From Paeniglutamicibacter kerguelensis (lineage in GTDB: Bacteria; Actinomycetota; Actinomycetes; Actinomycetales; Micrococcaceae): a stretch of 64,000 nt of DNA. Within the stretch, counting starts at the first letter, position 1. Each line of letters starts with the position of its first letter. The notes under the pieces were generated by a model. The model had not been told where the DNA came from, ran no database searches, and was given only the letters and a program-made list of their open reading frames with translations. Positions 8,302-16,001 of this stretch are shown here, one piece after another. Where the stretch lies: contig NZ_JAGIOF010000001.1 of the NCBI RefSeq assembly GCF_017876535.1, positions 2,542,001 to 2,606,000 on the forward strand. The letters run 5' to 3'. The position numbers and the translations under genes were made by a program.

Positions 8302-9128
8302 GCGCCCCTCACCGCCGAAGCGAACGCTGCACGCTGTGCCGATGCGGTGAACCCTGCAGCCTGCGCGGCCGAGTTCCTCACGGACGAATCGGCAACGGTC
8401 TTGGTTGCGGCTTGGTTGGTGGATTCTGACGGGACGATGCGCCGGATTGTCATGATTTGTGCATCCGTTTCAAATAGTTTGCGAATGCTGACGGTTTCCC
8501 CCGGGCGAGGGGCATGGATCATCTTGTTGTCGCCCAGGTAGATGCCGATGTGGCCGCCGCCGCGGGTGACAATCAGGTCGCCCGGTTTGGCCTGCGCCAG
8601 CGAGGGAACCTCCGTGCCCTCCTTCGCTTGGTCGCGGGCAACACGCGGTAACTGGATGCCCAGATCCCGGAAGGTGTGTTGGACAAACGATGAACAGTCC
8701 AGACCGATGTCGGGATTGTTGCCTCCCCACACGTAGGGAACGCCCAGGTACTTGCGCGACTCGCGTACGACGTCGGCGCCGTCGGTTTTCCCGTCCCCTG
8801 CCTTTGCTGCGTCGTCGACTTCATTGACCGCGCTCTTGCCTACGTCAAGACGCGGGGAACCTGTTGCGTCGCCTGCCACGCGCTTGGTTTCGGTCACGGC
8901 CGTGCGGGCAGGATCCAGCGCCTCTTCCAGGAGCTGGGTGAAGTCCGCGGAGGCGGTTCCGCCGGACAGGATCGTGCCCGAGCCGGACTGGGCCAGGCCG
9001 AGCGAACCGGCCGCATTCATGGCCTGGACGGTCCTCGGGACGGCAGGTTCGCTTGCAACCGCGCCGCTGACCGAGGCAAGGGTTCCCTGGATGGAACCAA
9101 TGCGCGAAGCCATCTCGCTGAAACCCAC
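8298..9128 (-). CDS. Flagellar-operon NlpC/P60 peptidoglycan hydrolase
   Basis: This 276-residue protein carries an NlpC/P60 cysteine-peptidase domain at about 125-235. VVRESRKYLGVPYVWGG is followed by GLDCSSFVQHTF, with the nucleophile Cys in DCSS. GGGHIGIYLGD supplies the catalytic His, and a later HAPRPGE segment completes the fold. Such enzymes cut stem-peptide bonds of peptidoglycan. No signal peptide is obvious: the first 110 residues are Ala/Ser-rich like flagellar export substrates, so export through the flagellar gate is plausible (inference). Its place between fliJ and fliK, with no flgJ visible, suggests it opens the wall for the rod. The GTG start overlaps the fliJ stop (TAGTG). 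Confidence 0.85.
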   Translation of the reverse strand: MGFSEMASRIGSIQGTLASVSGAVASEPAVPRTVQAMNAAGSLGLAQSGSGTILSGGTASADFTQLLEEALDPARTAVTETKRVAGDATGSPRLDVGKSAVNEVDDAAKAGDGKTDGADVVRESRKYLGVPYVWGGNNPDIGLDCSSFVQHTFRDLGIQLPRVARDQAKEGTEVPSLAQAKPGDLIVTRGGGHIGIYLGDNKMIHAPRPGETVSIRKLFETDAQIMTIRRIVPSESTNQAATKTVADSSVRNSAAQAAGFTASAQRAAFASAVRGA

Positions 9129-9550
9129 TATGCGTTCCTTCCCCGGGGTCGTGCCGATCCCAAATCATCAAGCAAGGCCTGTTCGCGGCCCAGGTCTTCA
9201 AGCCGAAGAGCCGTTGTGTGCCTGTCGGCAAGCTTCTCCAGGGCCTTGACCCCGGCCCGGGCCCGCTGGTGTTCAAACCCTGCGGATTGCGCCGTCTCAT
9301 TCAGGGTTTCGACCAGGGCGTTGAGTTCCAGGAGCATCCCGCTAGTTGAGGCGCGCGATGCCGCGACTGCCAGCATCGTTGCTGCATCCACCGGATACTC
9401 TTCTCCGGCTCCCGCGGCTTCCTGCACGTTTTTGATCGCGGTTATCCCGCCTCGCAGGGCCTTGTTGGCGGCAGCCAATTCACCGGCTGCCTTGCTTTCC
9501 TGAAGCTCGCGCAGGCGAAGCAGCCCCGACAGGGGAAAAGTCCTACCCAT
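9128..9550 (-). CDS. fliJ: Flagellar export protein FliJ
   Basis: FliJ is a small coiled-coil protein that acts as the stalk of the FliI ATPase and escorts export chaperones. The 140-residue sequence starts MGRTFPLSGLLRLRELQESK and is almost wholly helical and charged, with predicted coiled coils at about 10-50 and 75-130. The family is weakly conserved, so the call rests on size, coiled-coil character and the position right after fliI, with the fliI stop and the fliJ ATG overlapping as TAATG. Confidence 0.85.
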   Translation of the reverse strand: MGRTFPLSGLLRLRELQESKAAGELAAANKALRGGITAIKNVQEAAGAGEEYPVDAATMLAVAASRASTSGMLLELNALVETLNETAQSAGFEHQRARAGVKALEKLADRHTTALRLEDLGREQALLDDLGSARPRGRNA

Positions 9551-10869
9551 TAGTTCACTCCCAAGGTACGCAGCAAGTTTGTCAGTTCGCTCCAGGCCTG
9601 TTCACCGGAGACCGGCTCTTCCAGGCGCTGGCGCAAGAAGTTGTTGATCGCGTGTTCGTGGTCCACTGCGGCATCCGCCAGCGGGTTGCTTCCACGCTGG
9701 TAGGCGCCCACGTCCAAGAGGTCCTGGACCGAACGCCGGGCGGCAAGCACACGGCGCAGGCCTGCTGCGGCCTGCGCCTGTTCCCGCGTGGTGACCCTGT
9801 TGGCCACACGCGATACGGAGGCCAGGGCATCGATCGAGGGAAAGTGCCCGGAGACTGCCAGCTTGCGGTCGAGCACAATGTGCCCGTCGAGCAGCGACCG
9901 GGTTGCATCGGCGATGGGTTCGTTGTGGTCATCGCCGTCCACCAGGACCGTGTAGATGCCCGTGATCGACCCGTTGGCATCGCTGCCCGCCCGCTCCAGA
10001 AGCCTGGCCAACAGGGAAAAGGTCGAGGGCGGGTAGCCTCGCGTTGCCGGCGGTTCCCCGGCGGAGAGTCCGATTTCGCGTTGGGCCATGGCCACACGGG
10101 TCAGCGAGTCCATCATCAACAGCACTTGTGCACCGGAGGAACGGAAGGATTCGGCAATGCGGGTTGCAACGAAGGCGGCGCGCAACCGCATGCGCGCGGG
10201 TTCATCCGCCGTGGAGACCACAACGATGGAACGGGCAAGCCCTTCGGCGCCCAAGTCCTCTTCAAGGAACTCACGGACTTCGCGGCCGCGCTCGCCCACC
10301 AGGGCAATGACGTTGATCTGGGCGGTGGCTCCGCGGGCAATCATTGACAACAGCGACGACTTGCCGACGCCCGAGCCTGCGAACAGCCCGATGCGCTGCC
10401 CTGCTCCCACTGCGGTGAGTGTGTCCATGACACGGACCCCCAGCTGAAGCGGGGCGGTGATGCGGCTGCGTTCAAGTGCTGACGGGGTTTCGTGTTCCAT
10501 GGGAACCATGGTGTGCTCCCCCAACGGCCCCTTGCCGTCGATGGGTTTGCCCAGACCGTCCAGCACCCGGCCCAGGAGCCCGGTGCCTGTGGGAATCTGG
10601 GCGCCATGGCCGCTGCTGCTGACCAGGTCCCCGACGCTGATCTTTTCCAGCTCACCCAGCGGCATGCAGTGCAATGCCTCGCGGCGGGCGGCCACGACCT
10701 CGGCGGGAACCTTCTGCGGACCGATCTCCAGGACCGTGCCAAGCGGGGCGTTCAGGCCCGAGACCTCAAGGCCAAGGCCAACCACGGAACTGACAACACC
10801 GACGCGTATCGGTTCGGCGGCCAGCAAGGCTTTATCCAGCGCTGGCCAGGCCAGCGCGCCCGGAGCCAT
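9550..10869 (-). CDS. fliI: Flagellum-specific ATPase FliI
   Basis: FliI is the cytoplasmic ATPase of the flagellar export apparatus, related to the beta subunit of F1-ATPase. With the ATG at 10869 the protein has 439 residues. The Walker A motif AGSGVGKSS is at about 164-172 and a Walker B-like LLMMDSLTR at about 250-258. The segment ERGREVREFLEEDLG and the late motif GHFPSIDALASVSRV are typical of the family. A TTG one codon upstream is possible, but the ATG overlaps the fliH stop as TGATG, as elsewhere in the operon. Confidence 0.96.
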   Translation of the reverse strand: MAPGALAWPALDKALLAAEPIRVGVVSSVVGLGLEVSGLNAPLGTVLEIGPQKVPAEVVAARREALHCMPLGELEKISVGDLVSSSGHGAQIPTGTGLLGRVLDGLGKPIDGKGPLGEHTMVPMEHETPSALERSRITAPLQLGVRVMDTLTAVGAGQRIGLFAGSGVGKSSLLSMIARGATAQINVIALVGERGREVREFLEEDLGAEGLARSIVVVSTADEPARMRLRAAFVATRIAESFRSSGAQVLLMMDSLTRVAMAQREIGLSAGEPPATRGYPPSTFSLLARLLERAGSDANGSITGIYTVLVDGDDHNEPIADATRSLLDGHIVLDRKLAVSGHFPSIDALASVSRVANRVTTREQAQAAAGLRRVLAARRSVQDLLDVGAYQRGSNPLADAAVDHEHAINNFLRQRLEEPVSGEQAWSELTNLLRTLGVN

Positions 10870-11501
10870 CAAGATCCGCCCCGCAAGGCCAATGCTGCAC
10901 GTTCGAACGCCGTTGAGATGCGCGCGTCAAGGAAACCCTCGTCAAACGCGGTCATGGCATCGCCCTTGGCCAGGGCGGCATCCGCGGCAAGCTTGATAGT
11001 GGTGCCGGGGACATGCGAAAGACCAAGCAGAGCCAGGTCATGCGGGTTCATCCGCACTTCACGCACGGTACCTGCCTCGATGCCCACCAGCGCCCGGTCC
11101 AGGGCGGCCTTGGCGCCAAAAGCGTCGTTGGACAACTCCTTGCCAATGATTTTCTGGGCCAGGAGCAGGGCAGCTTCGGCCAGCACGGTGGAGGCGGCAT
11201 CCAGCACGGGCACCGTCCTGGCGTTTAGCGCCTGGGCGGCGGCCTGCAGGGCTTCGATCGCCAGTGCGTGTTCGGCAGCCCGTGCGGCCTCGGCCGAGGC
11301 ATGCGCACGGGCGATCTGTTCGCGCTGCTTGCGCGCCACCGACTCGGCAGCGCGGATGCCGGTGGCATAGCCTGTCGCGTAACCATGGGTTTGGGACATG
11401 GCCTCGTGGCGCTTGGCGTGCTCCGCGGAATTCAATTCGCCGAATCGTGCGGGTTCGAACGCCGGCGCCTCGGTGCCAACCGTCTCAGAGGACAAAGTCA
11501 T
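10869..11501 (-). CDS. fliH: Flagellar assembly protein FliH
   Basis: FliH binds and restrains FliI and links it to the C-ring. The protein is about 210 residues, with a charged Ala-rich helical middle (about 35-110) resembling the FliH/V-type ATPase E-subunit stalk. A C-terminal domain includes ALDRALVGIEAGTVREVRMN and NPHDLALLGL. The start is uncertain: ATG at 11501 (chosen) or GTG at 11513, both inside the end of fliG and both with poor ribosome sites. The family is weakly conserved; the position between fliG and fliI supports the call. Confidence 0.85.
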   Translation of the reverse strand: MTLSSETVGTEAPAFEPARFGELNSAEHAKRHEAMSQTHGYATGYATGIRAAESVARKQREQIARAHASAEAARAAEHALAIEALQAAAQALNARTVPVLDAASTVLAEAALLLAQKIIGKELSNDAFGAKAALDRALVGIEAGTVREVRMNPHDLALLGLSHVPGTTIKLAADAALAKGDAMTAFDEGFLDARISTAFERAALALRGGS

Positions 11502-12516
11502 CTTCGTCGCCACGCTGGATGGTTATCTCGCCAGTGGTTTCCAGTTCCCGGATGGAACGGACAATGTCCGCGCGTGCTTCCTCGACCTGCGAAACACGTA
11601 CCCGGCCCATTGACTCGATCTCGGCGTCCAGGACTTCCTTGGTGCGGTCCGAGATGTTTTCCCGGATGGTTGCCTCGACTGCGCTTCCTGCGCCCTTGAG
11701 CGCGAAGGCCAGGACCGTCGGGTTGATGCCGCGCAGCACCCGCTGGACGTCCTTGCGGTCGAACTTCACCAGGTCGGTGAAGGAGAGCATGCGCGAGCGC
11801 ACTTCCTCGGCCAGCTGGGGGTCGCGCTGTTCCAGGGATTGCAGGAGGTCCTTTTCGATCGCGACATCCGAACGGTTCAGGATCTCCACCAGCGGCTGGA
11901 TTCCTCCGACCGCCTCGATCGGTTCGCGCGGAGTCATGACGGCGCCCGTGCGCTTCTTCAGGGCTTCGGCCACCACGCGCACGGCTTCGGGGGAAGCCGA
12001 TCCCATGGTGGCCAGGGCGCGGGCAATGTCCGTGCGGAGATGCGACTCGAAGCTGGCGAGCACTGCAGACCCGATTTCCGGGCGCAGGTGGGCAACCACC
12101 AGCGCCGTGGTTTGCGGCAATTCCCCGTCAAGCAAGGCAACGATTTGCGCGGGTTCCGCGCTGTCGAGGAACTCAAAGGTCATCCCGGCCAAGGAGGACG
12201 AAAGCCTGTCCATGACGGTGTTGGCTTTGTCGCTGCCGAAGGAGGCTTCCAGCAGTCCCACGGCCATTTCGCGTCCGCCGCGGGCATTCAACCGGCCGGA
12301 CGTGGCAAGTTCGTGGATCTCGTGGATAGTGTCTTCCACGGTGGCGGCGTCCACCCGACGCAGGCGCACCAATTCGCCGGCAATTTCATCTGCCTCGAAT
12401 TCGGTGAATTGCTTCATGACTTCGGCGGCGTGTTCCTTCTCCATCTGCATGAGCACGATTGCGACTTTCTGGGTGCCGCTGAGCATCGCGGTGCCGCCGG
12501 GGCCTAGCGCTTTCAT
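11485..12516 (-). CDS. fliG: Flagellar motor switch protein FliG
   Basis: FliG is the torque-generating C-ring subunit that contacts MotA and the FliF ring. The 343-residue protein has N, middle and C domains in order. The start region has GTQKVAIVLMQMEKEHAAEV. The middle domain has the EHPQ-like patch region around DGELPQTTALVVAHL. The C domain has the torque helix area DLVKFDRKDVQRVLRGINPT followed by VLAFALKGAGSAVEATIREN and ISDRTKEVLDAEIESMG, with conserved charged residues. The ATG overlaps the fliF stop by 4 bases. Confidence 0.97.
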   Translation of the reverse strand: MKALGPGGTAMLSGTQKVAIVLMQMEKEHAAEVMKQFTEFEADEIAGELVRLRRVDAATVEDTIHEIHELATSGRLNARGGREMAVGLLEASFGSDKANTVMDRLSSSLAGMTFEFLDSAEPAQIVALLDGELPQTTALVVAHLRPEIGSAVLASFESHLRTDIARALATMGSASPEAVRVVAEALKKRTGAVMTPREPIEAVGGIQPLVEILNRSDVAIEKDLLQSLEQRDPQLAEEVRSRMLSFTDLVKFDRKDVQRVLRGINPTVLAFALKGAGSAVEATIRENISDRTKEVLDAEIESMGRVRVSQVEEARADIVRSIRELETTGEITIQRGDEDDFVL

Positions 12517-14111
12517 TCGTGCTTCCGATCATCCATGACGGAGCGCAGGTAGTCGGCCATTTTTGCCGGGTCGCTGGCCGCCAGTGCCGATAGTTCTTCG
12601 CGTTTGACGTTGTGTGAGATGGGGAAGGCCGCAATCGGTGTCGGCAGCGCCACCTGGGAGATGGATACGGTCTCCGGGTTCGGGTTTTCCATCGGCACCG
12701 CGGAAATCGAGGGGTAGTCGCGCAATTCACCCAGATCGATTGGTTCGCGGTTCTGCTTGTTGCGGCGCACATACAGTGCGTACGCGGCAATCAGGACCAG
12801 GGCCAGGGCGATGACGCCTGCAATGATCAGCGTGCGCATCAGGGCCGCGTTGCGTGCGGCGGTTTCGGCTGCCTCCGCCGCGGCCAGCTGGCTTTGGGCG
12901 GCGGTTGCGGCATCCGTGTTGAATGGCACCACCGAGACACTGACCTGGTCGTTGCGGGTCGCGTTGACTCCCGCGGCATTGCTGATCATTTGGGTGATCT
13001 CCGGAATGCTCAACCCCTGGGCGGCCCTGTCACTCAGGGCCACCGAAATGGTCTGGCGTTCCAAGGTTCCGGCGGGAATCGTGCGATTCTCGGTGACCTT
13101 GTTAACGGCGTTGGTGCGCTGGTTGTCCGTCGAGGTGAACGTGCCATCGCCATTGGCTCCGTTGGGCACGGCAATGTTGTCGGGGCCCAGGACCCCCGCA
13201 GCCGGACCTCCGCTGCCGTTGCCCTTGTAGTCTTCCTTCTTTTCCGATTCGACAAGTGCCGGCGAGCCCTTGGGATCGGTGAAGGTTTCCTCGGTGCGTT
13301 CGGCGGATTCCTTGCTCATTTCGGCAGCCACGGCGACTGTGGCGTTGCCGGGTCCAACCACGCGGTCGAGCATTCCCTGGATGGTGCTCGCGACGCGGGT
13401 TTCGTAATCGGAAGTTTGCTGGTTCACTCCCCCGGTCAACCCAACGCCCGCCGCGGAGAGCAGGTTGCCCGCCGAGTCAACGACCGAGACGTCATCGGGC
13501 TTCAGCCCGTCAACCGCCGCAGAGGTCAGGTGGACAACGGATTGGACTTGGTCGCGGCTAAGCGTGACGCCCGGCTTGGTTTCGACAAAGATCGAGGCCG
13601 TGGGGTTGGTCTTTGAATCAACAAAGACCGTCTGTTCCGGAATGGCCAGTTTCACCGAAGCCAACTTCACGCCGTCCATGGCCTGGATGGTGGAGGCCAG
13701 CTCGCCTTCGAGAGCACGCTTGTAGGTGACGCTTTGCTGGAATTCGCTGGAGGTGACACCCATCTGGTCGAGCAGGGAGTAACCGCTGGTTCCCGAGCTG
13801 GGCAGGCCCGAGGCGGCTGCCTTGAGCCGGGCGTCGTAGACGCTGGCTTCGGGAACCAGGATGGTCCCCCCGCCGCCGGTGAGTTCGTAGGACACGCCGT
13901 CGGACTTGAGCTGTTCCACGATGCCCGCGGCGTCCTCGGGGGCAAGCCCCGAAAACAAGGGCGTCATTTTGGGCTGGGTGAGGAATGCTGTCAGGGCAAC
14001 ACCGCCCATGACCAAAATGGCTACGCCAATGAGCGCGATGGTGCGTTGCGCCACGGTGAATCCACGTACGGTGTCCGCCAGCTTGCCCAGCGGCGCGGGA
14101 ACTGCGGCCAT
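12513..14111 (-). CDS. fliF: Flagellar MS-ring protein FliF
   Basis: FliF forms the membrane MS-ring on which the motor and export gate are built. The 532-residue protein has a first membrane helix at about 22-44, the YscJ/FliF domains at about 48-220 (GLAPEDAAGIVEQLKSDGVS and ALEGELASTIQAMDGVKLAS are typical), a variable periplasmic region, and a second helix at about 425-448. A cytoplasmic tail with ASDPAKMADYLRSVMDDRKH binds FliG. Length is close to the family average. The ATG overlaps the fliE stop as TGATG. Confidence 0.97.
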   Translation of the reverse strand: MAAVPAPLGKLADTVRGFTVAQRTIALIGVAILVMGGVALTAFLTQPKMTPLFSGLAPEDAAGIVEQLKSDGVSYELTGGGGTILVPEASVYDARLKAAASGLPSSGTSGYSLLDQMGVTSSEFQQSVTYKRALEGELASTIQAMDGVKLASVKLAIPEQTVFVDSKTNPTASIFVETKPGVTLSRDQVQSVVHLTSAAVDGLKPDDVSVVDSAGNLLSAAGVGLTGGVNQQTSDYETRVASTIQGMLDRVVGPGNATVAVAAEMSKESAERTEETFTDPKGSPALVESEKKEDYKGNGSGGPAAGVLGPDNIAVPNGANGDGTFTSTDNQRTNAVNKVTENRTIPAGTLERQTISVALSDRAAQGLSIPEITQMISNAAGVNATRNDQVSVSVVPFNTDAATAAQSQLAAAEAAETAARNAALMRTLIIAGVIALALVLIAAYALYVRRNKQNREPIDLGELRDYPSISAVPMENPNPETVSISQVALPTPIAAFPISHNVKREELSALAASDPAKMADYLRSVMDDRKHE

Positions 14112-14419
14112 CAGGCTTGCATCCTCATGATCTCGTTGAAGGCTTCAACCCCGCGGTTGCGGAAGGTTGACACCATTTCAATTGCCAAGGAGGCGCGAGT
14201 GGATGCAAGCGTCGCGGCGTGGATATCGGTCAGGTCTCCGGTCACGGCCTTGATGGAAAGCTCGTTGGAGATTCCCTGCAAGCTTTGGACCTCGTTCACG
14301 GCGCCGCCGAGCGCGTTGGCGAAGGCTGCACCGTCGGTACCGGCCTTCGCAGTCGGCTGGACGAATCCGGTGGCCGTGGTTGCGCTCACTCCCGTGACAG
14401 GGGCAATGTTCATGGGCAT
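14111..14419 (-). CDS. fliE: Flagellar hook-basal body protein FliE
   Basis: FliE is the adaptor that joins the MS-ring to the proximal rod. From the ATG at 14419, whose A is the last base of the flgC TAA (TAATG), it has 102 residues. The conserved C-terminal half is clear: IKAVTGDLTDIHAATLASTR followed by ASLAIEMVSTFRNRGVEAFN. A longer reading frame extends upstream through flgC but shows only out-of-frame flgC sequence there, so the short form is the gene. An ATG two codons later is also possible. Confidence 0.93.
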   Translation of the reverse strand: MPMNIAPVTGVSATTATGFVQPTAKAGTDGAAFANALGGAVNEVQSLQGISNELSIKAVTGDLTDIHAATLASTRASLAIEMVSTFRNRGVEAFNEIMRMQA

Positions 14420-14808
14420 TAGTTGCGTCCGATCTGCAGTGCTGCCTGGTAAGTTTCCTTGGCGCGGTCGACGACCGCGGCGTTCACTTGATAACCGCGC
14501 TGCGCCATGATGAGGGCGCCCATCTGTTCGGCCATGTCGATGTCCGGATAGCGAACATTTCCTTCGGCATCCGCCAGCGGATGGTTTGGTTCGTGCACGA
14601 TGCGGCCCTCGGCGCTGCCGAATTCGGCACCCGAGACGAACACGCCCTGCTGGTCGCCGCTGGCCTGGGCCACGATGTAGCGGGCACGGAAAGCCTCGCC
14701 GCTCGTGGCCGTTGCGGTGTTGGCGTTGGCAAGGTTGTCCGAGACTGCATCCAACCATTTGCGGTGCACAGTCAGTGCCGTGCCGGCTATTCCGATTGCG
14801 TCGGGCAT
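14419..14808 (-). CDS. flgC: Flagellar basal-body rod protein FlgC
   Basis: FlgC is a proximal rod subunit. The 129-residue protein has the rod signature near its start (AVSDNLANANTATATSGEAF), the middle motif EPNHPLADAEGNVRYPDIDM and the C-terminal segment MGALIMAQRGYQVNAAVVDR. These match the family in order and spacing, and length is typical (about 130-145). It sits between flgB and fliE in the usual flgBC-fliEFGHIJ order, adjoining both by one-base overlaps. Confidence 0.96.
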   Translation of the reverse strand: MPDAIGIAGTALTVHRKWLDAVSDNLANANTATATSGEAFRARYIVAQASGDQQGVFVSGAEFGSAEGRIVHEPNHPLADAEGNVRYPDIDMAEQMGALIMAQRGYQVNAAVVDRAKETYQAALQIGRN

Positions 14809-15149
14809 TAGTTGCTCCTCAGCGCGGTGCGGATGCTGTTGAACGGGCCGGAGGCCGCCTGGGTCGCGAACTGGAAGCGCAGCACTGTGTCAATGTTGGA
14901 CAGGGTCTCTGTATCAATGTTGACGTTCGAGCCGTCGAGCCGCGTGGGCTCCAACGACGTCGCCGTGGTGGCCGCACTTTTTCCATCGCCGCGTTGCACG
15001 GACTTGGCCAACGCGGATTCGAATTCGACACGTCGGGCGTGGTAGCCAGGGGTGTTGACGTTTGCAATGTTGTTTGCAATGGCACGCTGACGCAGCGCCA
15101 AGCCATCCAGGGCACTTTCCAGCGCCAAAGAGGTGACGGAATCGAACAC
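14808..15149 (-). CDS. flgB: Flagellar basal-body rod protein FlgB
   Basis: FlgB is the most proximal rod subunit. I place the start at the GTG at 15149, giving 113 residues that begin FDSVTSLALESALDGLALRQ after the initiator, matching the family N-terminus. GGAG lies 9 bases upstream. The rod motif AIANNIANVNTPGYHARRVE and the C-terminal SNIDTVLRFQFATQAASGPF follow. A longer frame reaches an ATG at 15230, but that codon falls inside the -10 of the FliA-type promoter at 15228-15254, so it cannot be in that transcript. This is the first gene of the long basal-body operon. Confidence 0.88.
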   Translation of the reverse strand: MFDSVTSLALESALDGLALRQRAIANNIANVNTPGYHARRVEFESALAKSVQRGDGKSAATTATSLEPTRLDGSNVNIDTETLSNIDTVLRFQFATQAASGPFNSIRTALRSN

Positions 15150-15227
15150 GACGGGTTGCTCCAGGGTCGTAATGCGGCCCATCCTTGGGCACAAAGGGAT
15201 GTGAGCAATCCGTGCTCTCATAACAGA

Positions 15228-15254
15228 CAATCGGCCAAAAACTACTAGCCGTTA
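15228..15254 (-). promoter_or_regulatory. FliA (sigma-28)-type promoter of flgB operon
   Basis: Read on the minus strand the sequence is TAAC, 15 bases, then GCCGATTG, against the FliA consensus TAAA-N15-GCCGATAA. It matches two other sites in the window in sequence and spacing. Transcription would start near 15221, leaving about 70 bases before the flgB GTG. It would drive the whole flgB-to-fliQ operon. Confidence 0.75.
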
Positions 15255-15265
15255 GCTATTTGCAG

Positions 15266-15607
15266 CTATCCAACCAGATCCAGGTAGACGGATGTGGAAC
15301 TCATGGATCGAGGGATGGAATCAACCGCACGCAGTTGCCGCGCCGTTTCATCTCGCCGGTCCTTGAGGACCACAGCAAGTTCCTGCATTTCCATGAAGAT
15401 AGCCTGTGCCCGTGGCGCAAGGCTCGACGGCAGCGGACCCACGTCCTCCGGTGGGCTCCAGCTGGTGGGCAACTCAAAAAGCTCTTCGCTGTCCAGAGCA
15501 CATCGGCGCAACCGGGCCATGTCGTCTTCCATTTGTTCCAACACAGAAATCCATGATTCTTCGGCCGAGATCAGAGTTGCATTCTTAGCCAACGAACGTA
15601 CCGCCAT
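15266..15607 (-). CDS. Hypothetical FliT-like flagellar protein
   Basis: This 113-residue soluble protein is rich in charged and Leu residues. Helical stretches lie at about 14-45 (SWISVLEQMEDDMARLRRCA) and 65-95 (RAQAIFMEMQELAVVLKDRR). It directly follows fliS, overlapping it by 23 bases, the place where the FliD chaperone FliT is often found. Size and helicity fit FliT, but I see no diagnostic motif, so the function is inferred from position only. The start is uncertain: no good ribosome site precedes the ATG, and an in-frame TTG lies five codons later. Confidence 0.55.
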   Translation of the reverse strand: MAVRSLAKNATLISAEESWISVLEQMEDDMARLRRCALDSEELFELPTSWSPPEDVGPLPSSLAPRAQAIFMEMQELAVVLKDRRDETARQLRAVDSIPRSMSSTSVYLDLVG

Positions 15608-16001
15608 CGCGCGCAGGAGCGGCCACCGGAACGGCCGCAGCTTCGTGCCATGCCTGCCGCAGTGGTTCCAGCAAGGAGATTGCTTGGCGCGTCAGTGCCG
15701 GATCTCGGCGGATGTTCGCATTGACCAGCAGTTGGGTCGCGAAGGCGTACAGGCTTTGCAGGCCCTGCGCGCCGTCCCAAGAATCCGTGTTCAGGGATGA
15801 AACGAGTTCGGCAATAATGTCCTGCGCATGCATGAGGTTGTCGGAGGCAGCGATCCAGTCCTGCGCCAGCTGCGCTGCTTCAGCCCTATTCAGGTCAAGA
15901 AGCAACCGGTCATAGAGCATTGTCAGCAAGCGCGCCGGGCTGGCCGAGAGGATTGCTTCGCGGTTCAGCTGCGCGCGTTTCTGTGCGGGATTCATCATCA
16001 T
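15585..16001 (-). CDS. fliS: Flagellin chaperone FliS
   Basis: FliS binds the C-terminus of flagellin in the cytoplasm and keeps it unfolded for export. The 138-residue helical protein has the family pattern ILSASPARLLTMLYDRLLLD (about 17-36), then DNLMHAQDIIAELVSSLNTD and ANIRRDPALTRQAISLLEPL. Length is typical. The gene is directly downstream of fliD (ATGA overlap) and upstream of the FliT-like gene, and is expected to be on the same transcript as fliD. Confidence 0.94.
   Translation of the reverse strand: MMMNPAQKRAQLNREAILSASPARLLTMLYDRLLLDLNRAEAAQLAQDWIAASDNLMHAQDIIAELVSSLNTDSWDGAQGLQSLYAFATQLLVNANIRRDPALTRQAISLLEPLRQAWHEAAAVPVAAPARDGGTFVG

Noticed and set aside
14420..14758. N-terminal extension of the fliE frame by 113 codons
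   Set aside because: This part overlaps flgC entirely in another frame; FliE homologues are about 100 residues, and TAATG coupling marks the real start.
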